A stretch of DNA of 64,000 nucleotides, from assembly GCA_047967505.1 (NCBI GenBank), contig CM106539.1; one strand, given 5' to 3'. Position numbers and translations under genes: made by a program. Shown here one piece after another: positions 9,316 to 21,515 of the stretch. Every line of letters starts with the position of its first letter. The first letter of the stretch is position 1. Below the pieces are notes generated by a model that saw only the letters and a program-made list of their open reading frames with translations, was not told the DNA's origin and searched no databases. This stretch comes from Dipteris shenzhenensis. Lineage: Eukaryota > Polypodiophyta > Polypodiopsida > Gleicheniales.

Positions 9316-11893
9316 AGGCAATATGTATCTTCCAATGCGGAGGCAACTTCAGCGTGTAAGCTACCTTGTTTATCTTTTCAGAAACCTGGAAAGGACCATA
9401 GTAACGCATGTTCAGCTTTGTGTACAACCTTTCCTTGCCTTTCTTATTTTTCAGCCTTGTCTTCTGAAATGTAGCAAAACCCAATCACCTTCTGTGAATA
9501 CCAATTCCTTGCGGTGCTTATCTGCTGCTCTTTTCTGCTTGTCCTGACTTCTTTGCAAGACATATTTGATCTTCTTGTAAGCCTCTTTAAGGCTTTTCAC
9601 AAAACGATTAGCTTCGAAGATTTTCTCTTTTGTATGCAAAATGGGAGGTATCTTCCTGGCACCTTCCACTATTTCAAAAGGTGCTTTACCTGTGGATGTG
9701 TGCACCGTATTATTGTAAGCATATTCCAGGAAAGGCAAATAATGCTCCCATTTGCGTTTGTGGTCTGAGACATAGCATTCAAACATATCCAAGATGGTAG
9801 AGTTTTCCTGCTACGATTGTCCATCAAACTGAGGGTGAAAAGATGACGAAAAATTCAGCGTAGTGCCCATATTTTCAAACAGCCTTCTCCAAAAGAGGCT
9901 GGTCATCCTCGGATCTCTATCACTGATTATGGATTCAGGTATCCCATGATACTTAAAGACATGCTGCAGAAACAATATGGCCATTTGATCTGCTGTAATT
10001 TTCTTTCTTGCTGGCACAAAGTGGGCATGTTTGCTAAACCTGCAAATTATTGTCCACAATCCATCATGTCCAGTAGGAGTACGTGGAAGATCAAACACAA
10101 AATCCATAGCTATGCTTTGCCATGGTCTATCCGGAATTGGCAAAGGGTGTAACAACCCAGGTGCCTTCTGCCCGTCAATCTTTACTTTTTGACAAACCAT
10201 GCATGTTCTCACATATTCTTCCACATCTTTTCTCAAAGATGGCCAATAAAAGTATTGCTCCACTGCTGTAATTGTTGCTGTAATTTCCCTATGTCCTGCA
10301 TATGGAGGAGCATGAATTTTCATTATGACTTTCTGTCGCATCTGATCAGTGACACAGAGTCGTCCATGCATCAAAATGAAACCCTCTTTCAACATATAGT
10401 GATCATGCCTTTGCCCATCAGATGCTGATCATAAATAGTTGAAAAATCAGCATCATTAACATACTGATCTTTCATCACATCTAACACATTGTTGTAAGCA
10501 ATGCTCACTGTTGAAACACTGGGTTTCTTGGAGACTGCTTCAGGCTGTGGTTTCCTGGAAAGTGCATCAGCCACGACATTTTTATTACCCGGCACATGTA
10601 CAATTTGAAAATAAAACATTGAGAGGAAGTTAGCCCATCTCATGTGCTTTTCAGATAATTTTCTCTGCGTGAGAAAATATCTAAGTGACTGATGATCTGT
10701 CTGCACATAAAAATCAGCTCCAAGAAGGTAATGTTTCCATGTGGTCAAAGCATGTATGATTGCTAACATTTCCTTCTCGTATGTCTGCAAGTACAATTCA
10801 GCATCTTTGAGAACTCTACTCTCATATGCAACCACTCTGCCATCCTGCATCAAAGTGCCTCCTATGCTGTTCCCACATGCATCACAAGTTACAGCAAAGG
10901 GTTTTGCAAGATCTGGCAAGATAATAATGGGTTCAGAACACAACTTTTGCTTCAGCTCTTCAAAAGCTGCATTTTCCTTTGGTCCCTACCGAAACGGTAC
11001 AGCTTTCTTCTGTAAAGCATGCAAGGGAGAAGCAATTTCTGCAAAGTACTTTATAAACCTCCGATAGTATGAACACAACCCAAGGAAGCTTCTAGCTTCA
11101 TGCAGATTTTTCAAAATTGGCCAACTCCTTATGGCCTCAACTTTTGCAGGATCCATCTTGACTCCATCCTTTGACACTATATGACCGAGAAAATGAATCT
11201 CATGCATAAAGAACTCACTTTTCTTGGTGTTTATTAACAGCTTGTGTCTTTTCAACTCTTGAAACACAATAGTGAGGTGTTTCCTGTGCTCCTGCTCATT
11301 TTTAGAGAAACAATGATGTCATCGAAGAAAGTGCCCACAAACTTTCTGTGTGCTCTAAAAATTCTATCCATCATTCTATTGAAAGTGGCAGGTGCATTAG
11401 TCAAACCAAAAGGCATCACAAGGAACTCATATAAGCCAAATGAAGTGCGGAAGGCAGTCTTGTAGACATCTTCAGGCCGTATCCTTATCTGATGGTATCC
11501 ACTTTTAAGGTCAATACGACTGAACGTTGAGGAACCTTCCAACCGATCCAATATATCATCAATGCGTGGAATTGGAAAATGGTTCTTAATTGTGACTTTA
11601 TTCAAAGCCCTATAATCAATACACATTCTCCAACTGCCATCCTTCTTTTGCACAAGCAACACAGGGGAACAGTAAGGAGAATTACTTGGCTGTATTAATT
11701 CCTTTTCCAAGAGTTCCTTCACTTGTGACATTATCTCTTCCTGTTGTGCCTTATTGACACGATAGGGTGGTATATTAGGCGGTGAGCTTCTTGGAATTAT
11801 ATCAATTTGATGATCCTCGGGCCTCTTGGGAGGTAATTCTTGAGGAAGTGCATCTGAGAAACAATCCTGAAAATCTGAAATAAAAGCAGCCCT
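9316..11893 (-). pseudogene. G1 pol: RT, RNase H and integrase, broken frames
   Basis: Reading from 11893 leftwards: RT ([65 protein letters not shown], active site TFFDDIIV). A 1 bp loss after the active site shifts the frame, then RT thumb and connection (FLGHIVSKDGVKMDP, SFLGLCSYYRRFI). RNase H follows (FAVTCDACGNSIGGTLMQDG, YEKEMLAIIHAL, VQTDHQSLRYF, VVADALSRK). Integrase has a zinc region (HAPPYAGHREI ... CMVCQKVK), the core (AMDFVFDLP, IISDRDPRMTS, FHPQFDGQS) and the GPY/F end (MRYYGPFQVS). Several stops and frameshifts break it. RT before integrase is the Ty3/gypsy order. The protease and the gag-pol junction are missing, replaced by T3 and an associated deletion. Confidence 0.9.
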
Positions 11894-12094
11894 TGTTGGG
11901 GTAAAGGCACATTGCCACCCTTTTATTAAAGATATGGCACCTATGACTGTCTTAAGACAATCATAGGGTGAAAGCCTAATCCTAATAAAACCTATGAGTT
12001 TGTGGTGTGGCTCAACACTTCACACCCACACTTTTGTGTCTCCCCTTCTCTCTCTCTGTCTCCTTTGTTCCTCTCCCTCTCACATTCCCTCTCA
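11894..12094 (+). repeat. T3 5' LTR with adjacent PBS
   Basis: It is 201 bp, tgttgggg...ctctca, and carries the LTR palindrome with one mismatch (gacaatcat for gacagtcat). The PBS TGGTATCAGAGC lies at 12097-12108, after a 2 bp gap. The flanking G1 sequence ends gccct (11889-11893). No matching duplication can be seen on the other side because that end is deleted. Confidence 0.93.
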
Positions 12095-12108
12095 ACTGGT
12101 ATCAGAGC

Positions 12109-13612
12109 TCTACCCCTTCCTCTCCCCTCGGGCATCACACCCTACAGCAGCGGACAGCGGCTAGCAGGGCAGCAGCGTGAGCAGATCGGGGCAGCGCCAT
12201 CGCACGGGGCAGCGCCAGCTTGCAGAGCAAGCGGCCAGTGCATGAGCGGCTGCTCACGCAGCCTTAGCCGCAGCAGCAGCTAGCTGCGCATGCGCAGCCA
12301 GTTCGCGCACCGCACAACCCGTACGGTCAGGTACGACCGTCCGTACCGCCGTACAGACACCGTACAGGCGGCCGTACTATACGGACGCCGCCATACGGTC
12401 ACTGCGTCAGGGAGGAACATGTCGAATTTTTTTTTTGGGATTTGTGCTCTCACAGGTACAGGGTACAGCAGGTACAGGAGGCACATTTTTTTTTTGGGCA
12501 GAAGGAAACAAAGAGAGCACTCTGCTCTTCATTCCCGGTTGTTCAGTTCTCAAAACTGTGTGGTTGAGGTCCTCATGCTTGAGGTGACTAGTACCATAGT
12601 GTGGTGGTTGCACAGTTATTTTGCTTCGGGAAGGTCAAATGCCTTGATTTTGCAGAGGGATTTTATGCTTTTACTGAGTGCAAATCTCAGCTTTTGGGTG
12701 ACATTTTCAAAGGGCTTTTGCCTGGAAGTTTATGCAGTGTATGCCTTGAGGCAGTGTGGAGCCAGGGTGCCCACATTGGTCTTGTTTCCGCAGTGTATTT
12801 AGTGACATTTCTTGCAGGTCACATTCTGTGTACGACACTTTGAAAAATCTCAGTTGAGCCACGCTTGGCCAGGGCGCATTGAGTTTACTCGGTCCCTAAC
12901 TGTCCATCGTGGACAGTGCTCAAAAGATTTTCTCTTCAGTGTTTGTACGTTGGGATCTGTGTTGTTACTGTGTACACAGGGCCGTTTATGCATTACAGTG
13001 TCAGGTGAAAGTGCCAGGAGAGCGCTGTATTTTGTATGCTACCTCAGTGTTGAGGTGTTTTTCACTTGGTACAGGTGTCAAATCAAGGGGCTTTTGTCCA
13101 GATTTTGCTTGTGAGCACTTGAGTTACTGTTTAAGAACTTCAGATGCCTTTTATCCCCTTGGCAGAAGGGTGATTGTTTGGGATTTGTCCCATTCTTTGT
13201 TGCAGGTTTGTGACAGGCTGAGGTGTTTGGAACCTTTTTCAGTGGACAAAACAGTGTATGACAAGTGGTTTATGCATATAAAATCAGTGCAATACCTCAT
13301 CTGAGGTGGGAGAAATGTCCAGGACAGCAGTGTTTTGTGCTTCGTCAGATGATGATGCACTGATAAAACACTTGTGGAACAGCTGCAGCATTCTGAAGTT
13401 ACTGTTTTATGCCTATTTGAGCACGGTACAGTGTGTCAGAAGGTACAGTGACTGGAGGGAAAATTTTCTGTTTTGCTGCAGATTTTTTGACAGTAAGAAT
13501 AGCACTATTGTGAGTGCTCCTGGCTCTTGATAGAGCAGGTTTTTCTGAGAAATCAGAATTTTATTGAGTCATTTTTTGACTTACAGGGAGTCAGGTACTT
13601 TCCTTATCTGAT
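12109..13612 (+). other. T3 5' leader
   Basis: About 1.5 kb. A GC-rich block near 12300-12410 has six GTAC sites within about 70 bp, mostly CCGTAC. Further GTACAG sites lie at 12455-12480, each region followed by long T runs. The remainder matches the T1, T2 and T5 leaders. I see no convincing protein. Confidence 0.8.
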
Positions 13613-16600
13613 ATGGCATCAGGGGGAAGTGAATCTTCAATTCTGAACATAAAGAAATTGGAAGGGGCACACAATTATGCATTATGGGCAGAACAGTGTT
13701 TGAATATACTTCTGCTAAAGTTCGAGTCGCTGTAGGAGGACCCGATTTTGCTCTATCACCATCACTTCTCGAGCACTTGGCAGAAGCATATCTTGTTGGT
13801 AGTCTTTCTCCTCTTAACAGTCTTCAAGGTTGAAAACTTTTCCTAACCGCCTTCCACGGTGCTTCATTGTGTGTCCTTTCCGGATCTCAACACAACCATA
13901 CTCTTGCAGTAGTCAAGCTGGATACAGACCAAAGCTCTGATACCAATGTAACATGCAATGGTAATCTGATCGTGTAATTCACAACAAGACCTTCTTTAAA
14001 CCTTTAGCGAGGAATTGGCGTTGTTTACTATAGAGAGAGAAAGGAGATGAGGGTAGAGAGAGAGTAGAGTCAACAACTGATTGGGTCCCTAACCCACTGA
14101 GGGCACCCTCCCCCAATCAAGGGATAATTTTCTTTATACTTGGAGAACTAAGAAATACAAAGAACACTCTTTGAGAGAGCACGGAACGCGCTTCTGAAAG
14201 CTCACTGTGCACACCTAAAGCAGACCCAAAGACTCGAGGCAACGCCGACCAATACCAAGACCTTGATGCTGTCTACACTGACGATGAAGATTTCTAAGCC
14301 CATAAGGGTGAAGGGTGTCAAGCCATCTGGGATGTCAGATGATGAGTGGGAGGAGCTAGATTTGTCCGCTAGGGCTGCTATCATGCTTACTCTCAGTGAT
14401 TCTCTTGTGTTCAATGTTCAGGCTGAAAAGACCTCTTATGGCCTATGGCAGAGGCTAGCAGAGTTGTATGCCCAAAAGAGTTCAGCCAGTAAGGTTTATT
14501 GGTTGAAGAAGCTTGTTGATCTTCGCATGAAGGAAGGTACAGCTATGACCTCACACTTGAGTGAGTTCAATGCCATCTTTACACAGCTTATTGCACAGGG
14601 ATTGAACCTTGATGAGGAGTTAAAGGCTACTTTCTTGTTGTGTACCCTCCCTGAGAGTTGGGACACTTTCAAGACCACCCTATCTAATTCAAATGTCACT
14701 CTTATATATGCTGATGTGGAGAGCTCTCTCCTTATGGAGGAGATGAGCAGGAAGAATAATGCGAGCAGCAAGTCTTCAAATGCTTTGCAGGTACAGGAAA
14801 GAGGCAAGACTCAGCAAAAGGGGAGATCTGCTGGAAAGTCCAAATCCCGTAGTCAGTCCCGAGGCAAAAAGGATATTGAATGCTTTTACTGTGGCAAGAA
14901 GGGACATGTGAAGTCTAAGTGCTTCAAGTTTATACAGGATCAGAAAGCCAAGAAGGCTGAGACAAAAGATGCAGGCAGTGGAAGCAAAGGCAAAGGCAAG
15001 GCCAAGGCAGATGACTTGGATGCAGTGAATGTTGCAACAGAGGACAGTGAAAGTGACAGACATGATGTTTTATGCTCTTCTGCTGTAATTGCACATACAT
15101 TGGTTATTGATGGACATGACATGCACACCTGGCTCTTGGGTTCAGGTGCTTCTTTTCATGTTACTCCTCATAGGGAGTGGTTTACTTCCTACACAGGTAC
15201 TCATGGAGTTGTTCACCTTGGGAACAACTATGCATGTCACATTGCAGGGATTGGCAGTATACAGATGGTATTCCCTGACGGACGCATATTTATGCTTGAT
15301 GGTGTTCGCCATGTGCCGCAAATCAAGAAAAATCTGATTAGCACTGGCTTATTGGATGACAGTGGTTACCACACCACATTTGGGGATTCCAAATGGGTGA
15401 TTACTGATGGCCAGGTTGTAGTGGCTGAGGGTTATAAGAGTGATACCTTGTATCCTCTTTATGTTTCCAGTGTAGGTAATCATGTTGTTGCCATAACTGA
15501 GCTGCCGAAGGTTTCATTGTGGCATAGCCGACTGGGACACATGTCCGTTAAAGGAATGCAAGAACTGTCACGTTTGGGTTATCTGCCGTCTCTTTCATTT
15601 TCAGATTTGCCTACTTGTGGTCATTGCATTTTTGGAAAGCATTCTATGACTCCTCATAAGAGGAGAACTCCCCAGAATAGAGCACCGCTTGATCTAGTGC
15701 ACACTGATTTGTGTGAGATGCCACAGCTATCACTAGGGGGTGCAAAGTATTTCATTACTTTTATTGATGATGCCACACGCAAAGTGTGGGTCTATTTCTT
15801 GAAGCATAAGAGCGATGCCTTAGATGCTTTCAAGAAGTTTGTCGCTCAGGTTGAGAATCGGACAGGATGCACGCTGAAATGCCTCAGATCCGATAATGGG
15901 GGTGAGTATGTGTCACATGCTTTTGTACAGTTATGCGAAGCTAAGGGCATTAAACAGGAACTCGCAGCCCCTCATAATGCATCTCAAAATGGTGTGAGTG
16001 AGCAGATGAATCGAACTATTCAGGAGAAAGTTCGATGTATGTTGTCTTATGCTGCATTGCCCCATGGCTTTTGGGCAGAAGCCGTGCAAACAGCAGTTCA
16101 CCTAATTAACAGGTCGCCGAACAAGGCTTTCGAGTTGAAAGTGCCAGAGGAGGTGTGGTCTGGCAAGCCACCTTCATATAAGCACTTACATGTGTTTGGC
16201 TGCGAGTGCTTTGCTCATGTACGCAAAGAACTGCGCACCAAACAGGAGCCAAAGTCTTCCAGATGCATCTTTATGGGTTATGGTGACGAAGGTAAAATGG
16301 GGTACAGGTTATGGGATCCCGTCAAACGGAAGATTATACGCAGCAATGATGTCATCTTTAAAGAGGATAGTGTACACAAAGAACCCGTGCAACCTGTGGA
16401 ATACAGGAGGGTTGTTTATGATGATGTCGGACAGCAAAGAAATGCCCATTAATATGCAGCAGCAGGCTGCTGTAGATAACCCTGTTCAAGAGGGTATTCA
16501 GGCTGAAAATCAGCCAGACAATTTTGCCAATGATGCACCACTGGATATGCCAGCAAATGGGGCTGTAGAACAGCCAAATATGGTGGTACAGCCACCCGTC

Positions 16601-18267
16601 ATGCATGACGAACAGGCTAGACAGCAGCCTAATCACATTTTGTTAGGAGGAGCACCGACAGGTTTGTTCCAGGAGCTAATAATGTGGCTGATTTTATCAT
16701 GCTGACAGATTGTGGTGAGCCTTCCAGCTTCAAGGAAGCTATGGGAAGAACAGAGGAAAGGAAGTGGGAGAAAGCCATGCAGTCAGAAATGGACTCCCTA
16801 CTTCAAAATGATACATGGGACTTGGTGCAGCTACCTGCAGGCAGAAAGATTTTGCCATGCAAGTGGGTTTACAAAGTCAAAGTGGATTCAAATGCTTTAC
16901 CGAGGTATAAAGCCAGATTGGTTGCCAAGGGATTAAAGCAGGAGAAGGGCATTGACTTTGATGAGATCTTTTCCCCTGTAGTCAAGATGACTACTTTGAG
17001 AGCAGTGTTAGCTCTTGTTGCTCATGAGGACATGGATTTATGTCAGATGGATGTGAAGACTGCTTTTCTTCATGGAGATCTCCATGATGAGATCTATATG
17101 AGTCAGCCAGAGGGATATGCTGTTAAAGGGAAAGAGCAGCTTGTGTGTAAGCTCAAGAGGAGCTTGTATGGACTCAAGCAGGCGCCAAGAGAATGGTACA
17201 AGAAGTTTGATGCCTTCATGCAGTCCCAAGGGTATCATAGGTGTGAGACCGATCATTGCTTGTACACCAAACGGGCAAAGGATGGCAGTTTGATGCTACT
17301 CATTCTATATGTGGATGACATGCTGATTGCCAGTAAATCTCAGCAGGAGATTAGTGCTTTGAAGAAACAACTGCATAAGTCTTTTGACATGAAAGACTTG
17401 GGTGATGCAAACCATATTCTTGGCATGCGGATTATTCGTGACAGGTCCAAGGGACTTTTGTTTCTGTCACAGAAGGAGTACATTGACAAAGTACTGCAGA
17501 GGTTTAAAATGGAGGGGGGGAAGTCTATTAGTACCCCGTTGCCTCCACATTTAAATCTCAGCAGTAAGGACAGCCCCAGATCAGATGATGATAAGGCTGA
17601 AATGGCCAAGGTTCCGTATGCATCTGCAGTTGGTTCTTTGATGTATGCCATGGTTGCCACTCGTCCGGATATTGCTTTTGCGGTGGGAGTTATCAGCAGG
17701 TATATGGCAAATCCAGGCAAGCGGCACTGGGAAGCAGTGAAAGGTGTCTTGAGGTATCTCAAGGGTACCAAAGACTTGTGCATATGCTATGGTAGGCAGG
17801 ATGCATTGGTGCATGGTTTTACAGATTCAGACTATGCAGGGAAGGCAGATAACCGGAAGTCTACTACCGGTTATATTTTCACATTTGCAGGAGGTGCTAT
17901 ATCATGGGTGTCTCGGTTGCAGAAATGCGTTGCACTGTCAACCACTGAAGCTGAATATGTTGCAGCCACTGAGGCTTGCAAGGAAGCAATATGGCTTACT
18001 CGGCTGGTGGGAGATTTGGGCATTACAGGAGATATGCCAGTTTTGCATTGTGATAGTCAGAGTGCTATCATGTTGGCAAAGAATCCGGTCTTTCATCAAA
18101 AGACCAAGCACATAGATGTGAAATACCATTTCATCAGGGAGGTACTGGAAGACAAGCGACTTGAGCTTGTGAAGGTGCATACTGATGATAATCCTGCAGA
18201 TTTGCTCACTAAGAGCTTGCCTACAGAGCGGTTTGCACAATACCGCCACATCATGGGATTAGGATGA
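13613..18267 (+). pseudogene. T3 gag-pol polyprotein, interrupted and frameshifted
   Basis: Gag starts at 13613 (MASGGSESSILNIKKLEGAH) and breaks after LLLK at 13720. It resumes after the 566 bp insertion at 14287 (KISKPIRVKGVKPSG). From there one frame runs through the zinc knuckle CFYCGKKGHVKSKC, protease (WLLGSGASFHV, where Gly replaces the catalytic Asp of DSGA), integrase zinc region and integrase core (HTDLCEM, FIDDATRKVW, RSDNGGEYVS). An extra A near 16441 shifts the frame in the variable linker, and small deletions near 16630-16680 follow. RT and RNase H are open again at 16684-18267 (YVDDMLIASKS, DSDYAGKADNRKS, STTEAEYVAATEAC). This copy shows that gag and pol form one frame in the T family. 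Confidence 0.93.
13721..14286 (-). mobile_element. 566 bp foreign segment in T3 gag, with antisense PBS motif
   Basis: The segment interrupts gag exactly between two Lys codons (ctaaag / aagatt). On its minus strand it has an LTR-like end ...ttgcatgttaca followed by ttggtatcagagc (about 13935-13948 on plus), the layout of a copia 5' LTR, PBS and leader start. The LTR-like part is 13949-14286 and the leader-like part 13721-13934. It does not match the T, R1 or C7 LTRs. There is no clear target duplication (at most aag) and no terminal repeats, so it looks like a captured fragment rather than a simple insertion. Confidence 0.6.
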
Positions 18268-18275
18268 GACCATTC

Positions 18276-19916
18276 TTAACCATTCTTATCATCATCAGAC
18301 CTGTCTCTTTTCTTGGATGGGGCCTGGGCAATCATAAGAGCGGTGTCCCTCTCCTTTGCATATAAAACATTTGTTTTGCTCCATGAGTGACTTTTTCTCT
18401 TCATCAGATAACTTGGTACGGGGCTATTTATTAGGCTGTCCACGCCTTTGACCAGCTTTGAATTGGGCTTTTCCCTTTTGAAACGGTCGTTTGCCGTAAT
18501 TTTTATTTTCAGATTTGATGTCCTTATCCTGGTGTTTGGCAGCCCGTTTGCTGTCTTCTTTCTTGCTGTCCATAAAGCCCAAATTCTTCTCCTGCATCCA
18601 TGCATATGCTGTCCTTGAATTCTCAATTAATTGAGTCATAGAACCCACCTTGGTTTTGATGCAATAATCACGTAGCTCACTAGGCAATCCACAACAGTAC
18701 CTCTCTATTTGCTCTTTCAAAGAAACATGCGTGTAAGAGCTCAATGGCAGCAAAACATCCCAAAACCTTTGGGTGTAATCATTAAGATTCTTGCAAAGTT
18801 TGTATGACAAGTCATGCCAGTGTGAAAGTACTTCAACTTCAAAAGTTGGAGTAAGCCAAGTAGAAGAGAACACTTGCTTAAATTCCAGCCAAGTAGCAAG
18901 TGCATCTCCATGAAGCATAAGGTTGGTGTACCACTTAAGTGCATTGCCTTTCAAAAATGTGGCAACCTTCCTCATCTTGGATGCTTCTGTAAACAAACCC
19001 CCAAGAAATGCAGCATCAAACTGATGAAGGAATGTGAGGGTTTGTACATGTCCTGTACTCCATTATATGTCTCAAGCTTGACATGAGAACCACCATCCTC
19101 AAATTCTTTATTTACATTTGATATTGGTTGTCCCAAAGATGGCTGTATTTTTGCAGCATTCCCTTCACTAGGGAGAGCCATGCTTGGCTGAATATTAGGC
19201 ATGGGAGCATATGCTGTGGCTTGCATGCTTGGCTGCATTCCCACATTGTCATACATGGCTTGCTTTCTATGCCCAGTTGGCGGTGAAATCAACATAGCAT
19301 CAAAGATAGAATCTGTACCAAAATATTCAGGTTGCTGCCTCAAATATGGCTGAGGTGGTTGAGCCACATTTATGGACTGCACATTATTACTTTGAGGAGT
19401 AGAAGTACCCAAACCAAGGCCTTGTGCTGGCTGCTCATATTGTTGCATTGGCTGCATTTTTTGTAGCTCTTTCTCAAGTGCTCTTTTGGGGGATTCCTCT
19501 CTCTTGGAAGTCACTTTCTGAGTCATTTTTTATGGCTGTCCCTCATGGGAAACTGATGCATGAGTGTGTGGTCCGCCATGAGAAGCCGATGCATGTGTGT
19601 ACTCACTCTTTCCGTGCTTGTGCTTTCTTGATTTCTTCATCTTCTTGGCATTTGTTTGCACAATCTGAGCCAAATTTTGAGTCAGCTTAGTCAAAGCAGT
19701 CACTGCACTTGCAAGCTGTGCATTCAACATAGTAGCATCATTTGACTCACTGCCCGAACTAGTATCACCGTTGAGCTCAGTTGTAGCTTCATGTGTGGCC
19801 TGCTCAAAAGGCATTTATTGTGCTCCCTGTAGTTGTACACTAGTTGGATCATTAAGGCTTTCCTGCCTTCTCCTTTGAGGAGTTGTGGAGCTCTCTTGCT
19901 CATGGGTACTCACCAT
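18276..19916 (-). pseudogene. G1 gag (Ty3/gypsy capsid), broken
   Basis: The likely start is ATG at 19916 (MVSTHEQESSTTPQRRR), with an in-frame stop just before MPFEQATHEATTELNG (19814). A low-complexity Gln/Pro region follows (PPQPYLRQQPEYFG). Then comes a gypsy Gag capsid core: KVATFLKGNALKWYTNL, FKQVFSSTWLTP, LNDYTQRFWDVLLPLSSY, QIERYCCGLPSELRDY. A Lys-rich tail ends SDDDKNG at the T3 junction. Frames change at about 18970 and 18430-18620. No CCHC knuckle is visible; it may have been lost with the deletion that removed the protease. Confidence 0.8.
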
Positions 19917-20005
19917 GTTTATGGTTGTACTATTCAGCTGTCAAAAAGAGCAGCAAAGATATCCTTCCACCAAACTACCGAGGCCCACCTCTTGAGGAAG
20001 AGGAA

Positions 20006-20022
20006 TCCCAGCAATGGAACCA
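20006..20022 (-). promoter_or_regulatory. Candidate G1 primer binding site
   Basis: In sense the bases just inside the 5' LTR end are TGGTTCCATTGCTGGGA. This begins with TGG, as expected opposite a tRNA CCA end, but I cannot assign the tRNA. Placement rests on the LTR end at 20024. Confidence 0.45.
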
Positions 20023-20023
20023 A

Positions 20024-20144
20024 TGAAACCGGCCTCTAATCACTCAGAGGGCAATGAAACTAAACCTTTAATCACTTCAGCACTTATTTACAGCTCACAA
20101 AGCATATATCACAACCATTAACCATTGCATGATCACCATTTTGT
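20024..20144 (-). repeat. G1 5' LTR, inner end only
   Basis: About 115-120 bp matches, in reverse complement, the end of the plus-strand LTR at 27860-27979 with a few differences (shared: ggctgtaaataagtgctgaa). Identity stops at 20144, where a different sequence starting tgttagaaattaccc begins. The rest of this LTR is not in the window. Confidence 0.85.
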
Positions 20145-20378
20145 TAGAAATTACCCAACAGAGGGTACACACAGCGGAAGACTTATAGTACTGCCCAAGA
20201 GCTCAACAGTGTGCGTGTGGGGTGTGGAATTAAAAACTTCTTTACTTAATGTGCGTCACATAGATTAGATGTGCAGACTCATCAATAGGCAATGAACTAG
20301 CCAGATAGAGAAATCACCAAAACATATTTCCGTCCAAAACTATATAGATCCAGAGTCCCACCAATGGTGTCCAAGGTC

Positions 20379-20430
20379 CAGCCTCTCCCTAGAGCTAAGT
20401 CTGCCAGCCTCTCCCTAGAGCTAAGTCTGC
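20379..20430. repeat. 26 bp tandem repeat, two exact copies
   Basis: The unit starts cagcctctccctagagctaa and is present at 20379-20404 and 20405-20430 without mismatch. It lies in the putative 3' LTR of N1. Confidence 0.9.
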
Positions 20431-20548
20431 AGCACCTATTGCACTCTTTCACCTCCTGTAGATAGGCCCAAAGAGTAGGCTTCCTGCTGCTCCTTTCTGC
20501 CCTGGAACTGCTGGCTGCTGGATGTAGAAATGAGGCAAGTGCCTCTGC

Positions 20549-20556
20549 TTTTATAG
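20549..20556 (-). promoter_or_regulatory. TATA-like box in N1
   Basis: The minus strand reads CCTATAAAAGCAGAGGC, a good plant TATA context inside the putative LTR. It would direct leftward transcription out of the LTR. This is a motif match only. Confidence 0.4.
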
Positions 20557-20570
20557 GCCTAGGGGGCCTG

Positions 20571-21515
20571 TCAAAAAACCGACCAGCCTGCCCTAATCTG
20601 GCCGACTAGACTGTGGCTGGTCCAGCCCTTTAAGGGCTCACAACCCGGGGCCTTTTGGCCCACACTTCTAGGGCTTTTGGCCCTCCAATCTAGGCAAGGG
20701 CCCAGCCTATATAAAGCATGCCACTGCCCACTAGCAGCCTCATTTGCTGCTCCACCAGGCCCCAGCCATGTCAGCACCTGTTCACCCTGCTGCTGCTGGT
20801 TCTGCCCTCTGCCAGGCTCTTCTCCAGCCACGTGTGCAGTGCCGTACTGGAACGTACTGCTGCTGACGTCATCGTGCCCTGCCAGGTCAGATCTAGGGCT
20901 TGCTGTCCCTACCTTCTGCTCCTTCCATAGGTTCCATCCTTTGCAGCCATGCTTGTCTCTGTGAGGTGCTGCCCATGTGGCAGCCCCCTCTCTTTCTTCT
21001 CTCTTGGGCACATCCTGCCCTAGGTCTCCCTCCCCCCTGCTCTCCTCATTTGGGGGCTTACAGATGGGGAGGTGACCTTTCCAACACCCCCTCTCACCGA
21101 CACATCTCAGCCCAATGCCAACACGTCGATGACGATGCTCCAATAACTCCCTGGTCGTAGTCCTCTGGAACTCCTCGATGTTGAAATCTTTTCCTGGCTT
21201 TTCATCCAGTGGCTCCTGCTCCACCAGGTCTGGTTCCGCTTCTGCACACCATCCTGGTACACAGGTCCATCTCTGGTAGCACCTCCTAGCACCACCTCCT
21301 TCAGTCACGTTCCCGCCTCTGAACTCGAGCAATCCAGCCGTCACGATCTTCCAGTTGTCCCCCTCATAATGAGTGAACAACCTGGAGTCTTCCAGGCACC
21401 ATGCTCTGAGGGTCTGTTTCAACCCGTCCTTCCTTTGGCAAGGTCTGTAACAAAAATACATCTCCAGATAACCTGGACCGTGAACTTTAAACGCACTTGA
21501 CTGAACCTGAGTCAC
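20571..21515 (-). CDS. Unrecognised 314-residue ORF in N1
   Basis: A long uninterrupted frame starts MTQVQSSAFKVHGPGYLEMY. It is Gly/Glu/Arg-rich with scattered Cys (CVPGWCAEAEP, LRCVGERGCWKGHLPIC) and a Gln run (GQNQQQQGE). I see no signal peptide, membrane segment, zinc knuckle or polymerase motif. Its position inside an LTR-like structure suggests a gag-like or captured reading frame, or simply a chance ORF in GC-rich DNA. The overlapping opposite-strand ORFs here are shorter. No function is proposed. Confidence 0.3.
   Translation of the reverse strand: MTQVQSSAFKVHGPGYLEMYFCYRPCQRKDGLKQTLRAWCLEDSRLFTHYEGDNWKIVTAGLLEFRGGNVTEGGGARRCYQRWTCVPGWCAEAEPDLVEQEPLDEKPGKDFNIEEFQRTTTRELLEHRHRRVGIGLRCVGERGCWKGHLPICKPPNEESRGEGDLGQDVPKREEREGAATWAAPHRDKHGCKGWNLWKEQKVGTASPRSDLAGHDDVSSSTFQYGTAHVAGEEPGRGQNQQQQGEQVLTWLGPGGAANEAASGQWHALYRLGPCLDWRAKSPRSVGQKAPGCEPLKGWTSHSLVGQIRAGWSVF

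Larger units (their letters stand above)
11894..18278 (+). mobile_element. T3: Ty1/copia element inserted in G1, 3' end lost
   Basis: It carries 5' LTR, PBS, leader, gag and pol up to 14 bases past the pol stop; then the sequence switches to G1 gag, so the polypurine tract and 3' LTR are missing. The gypsy region expected between gag and RT is also missing. One deletion therefore probably removed the T3 end and the G1 protease together. The junction carries a short repeat, accattctta twice (near 18269-18288). T3 gag is also interrupted by a foreign 566 bp segment at 13721-14286. Confidence 0.9.
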
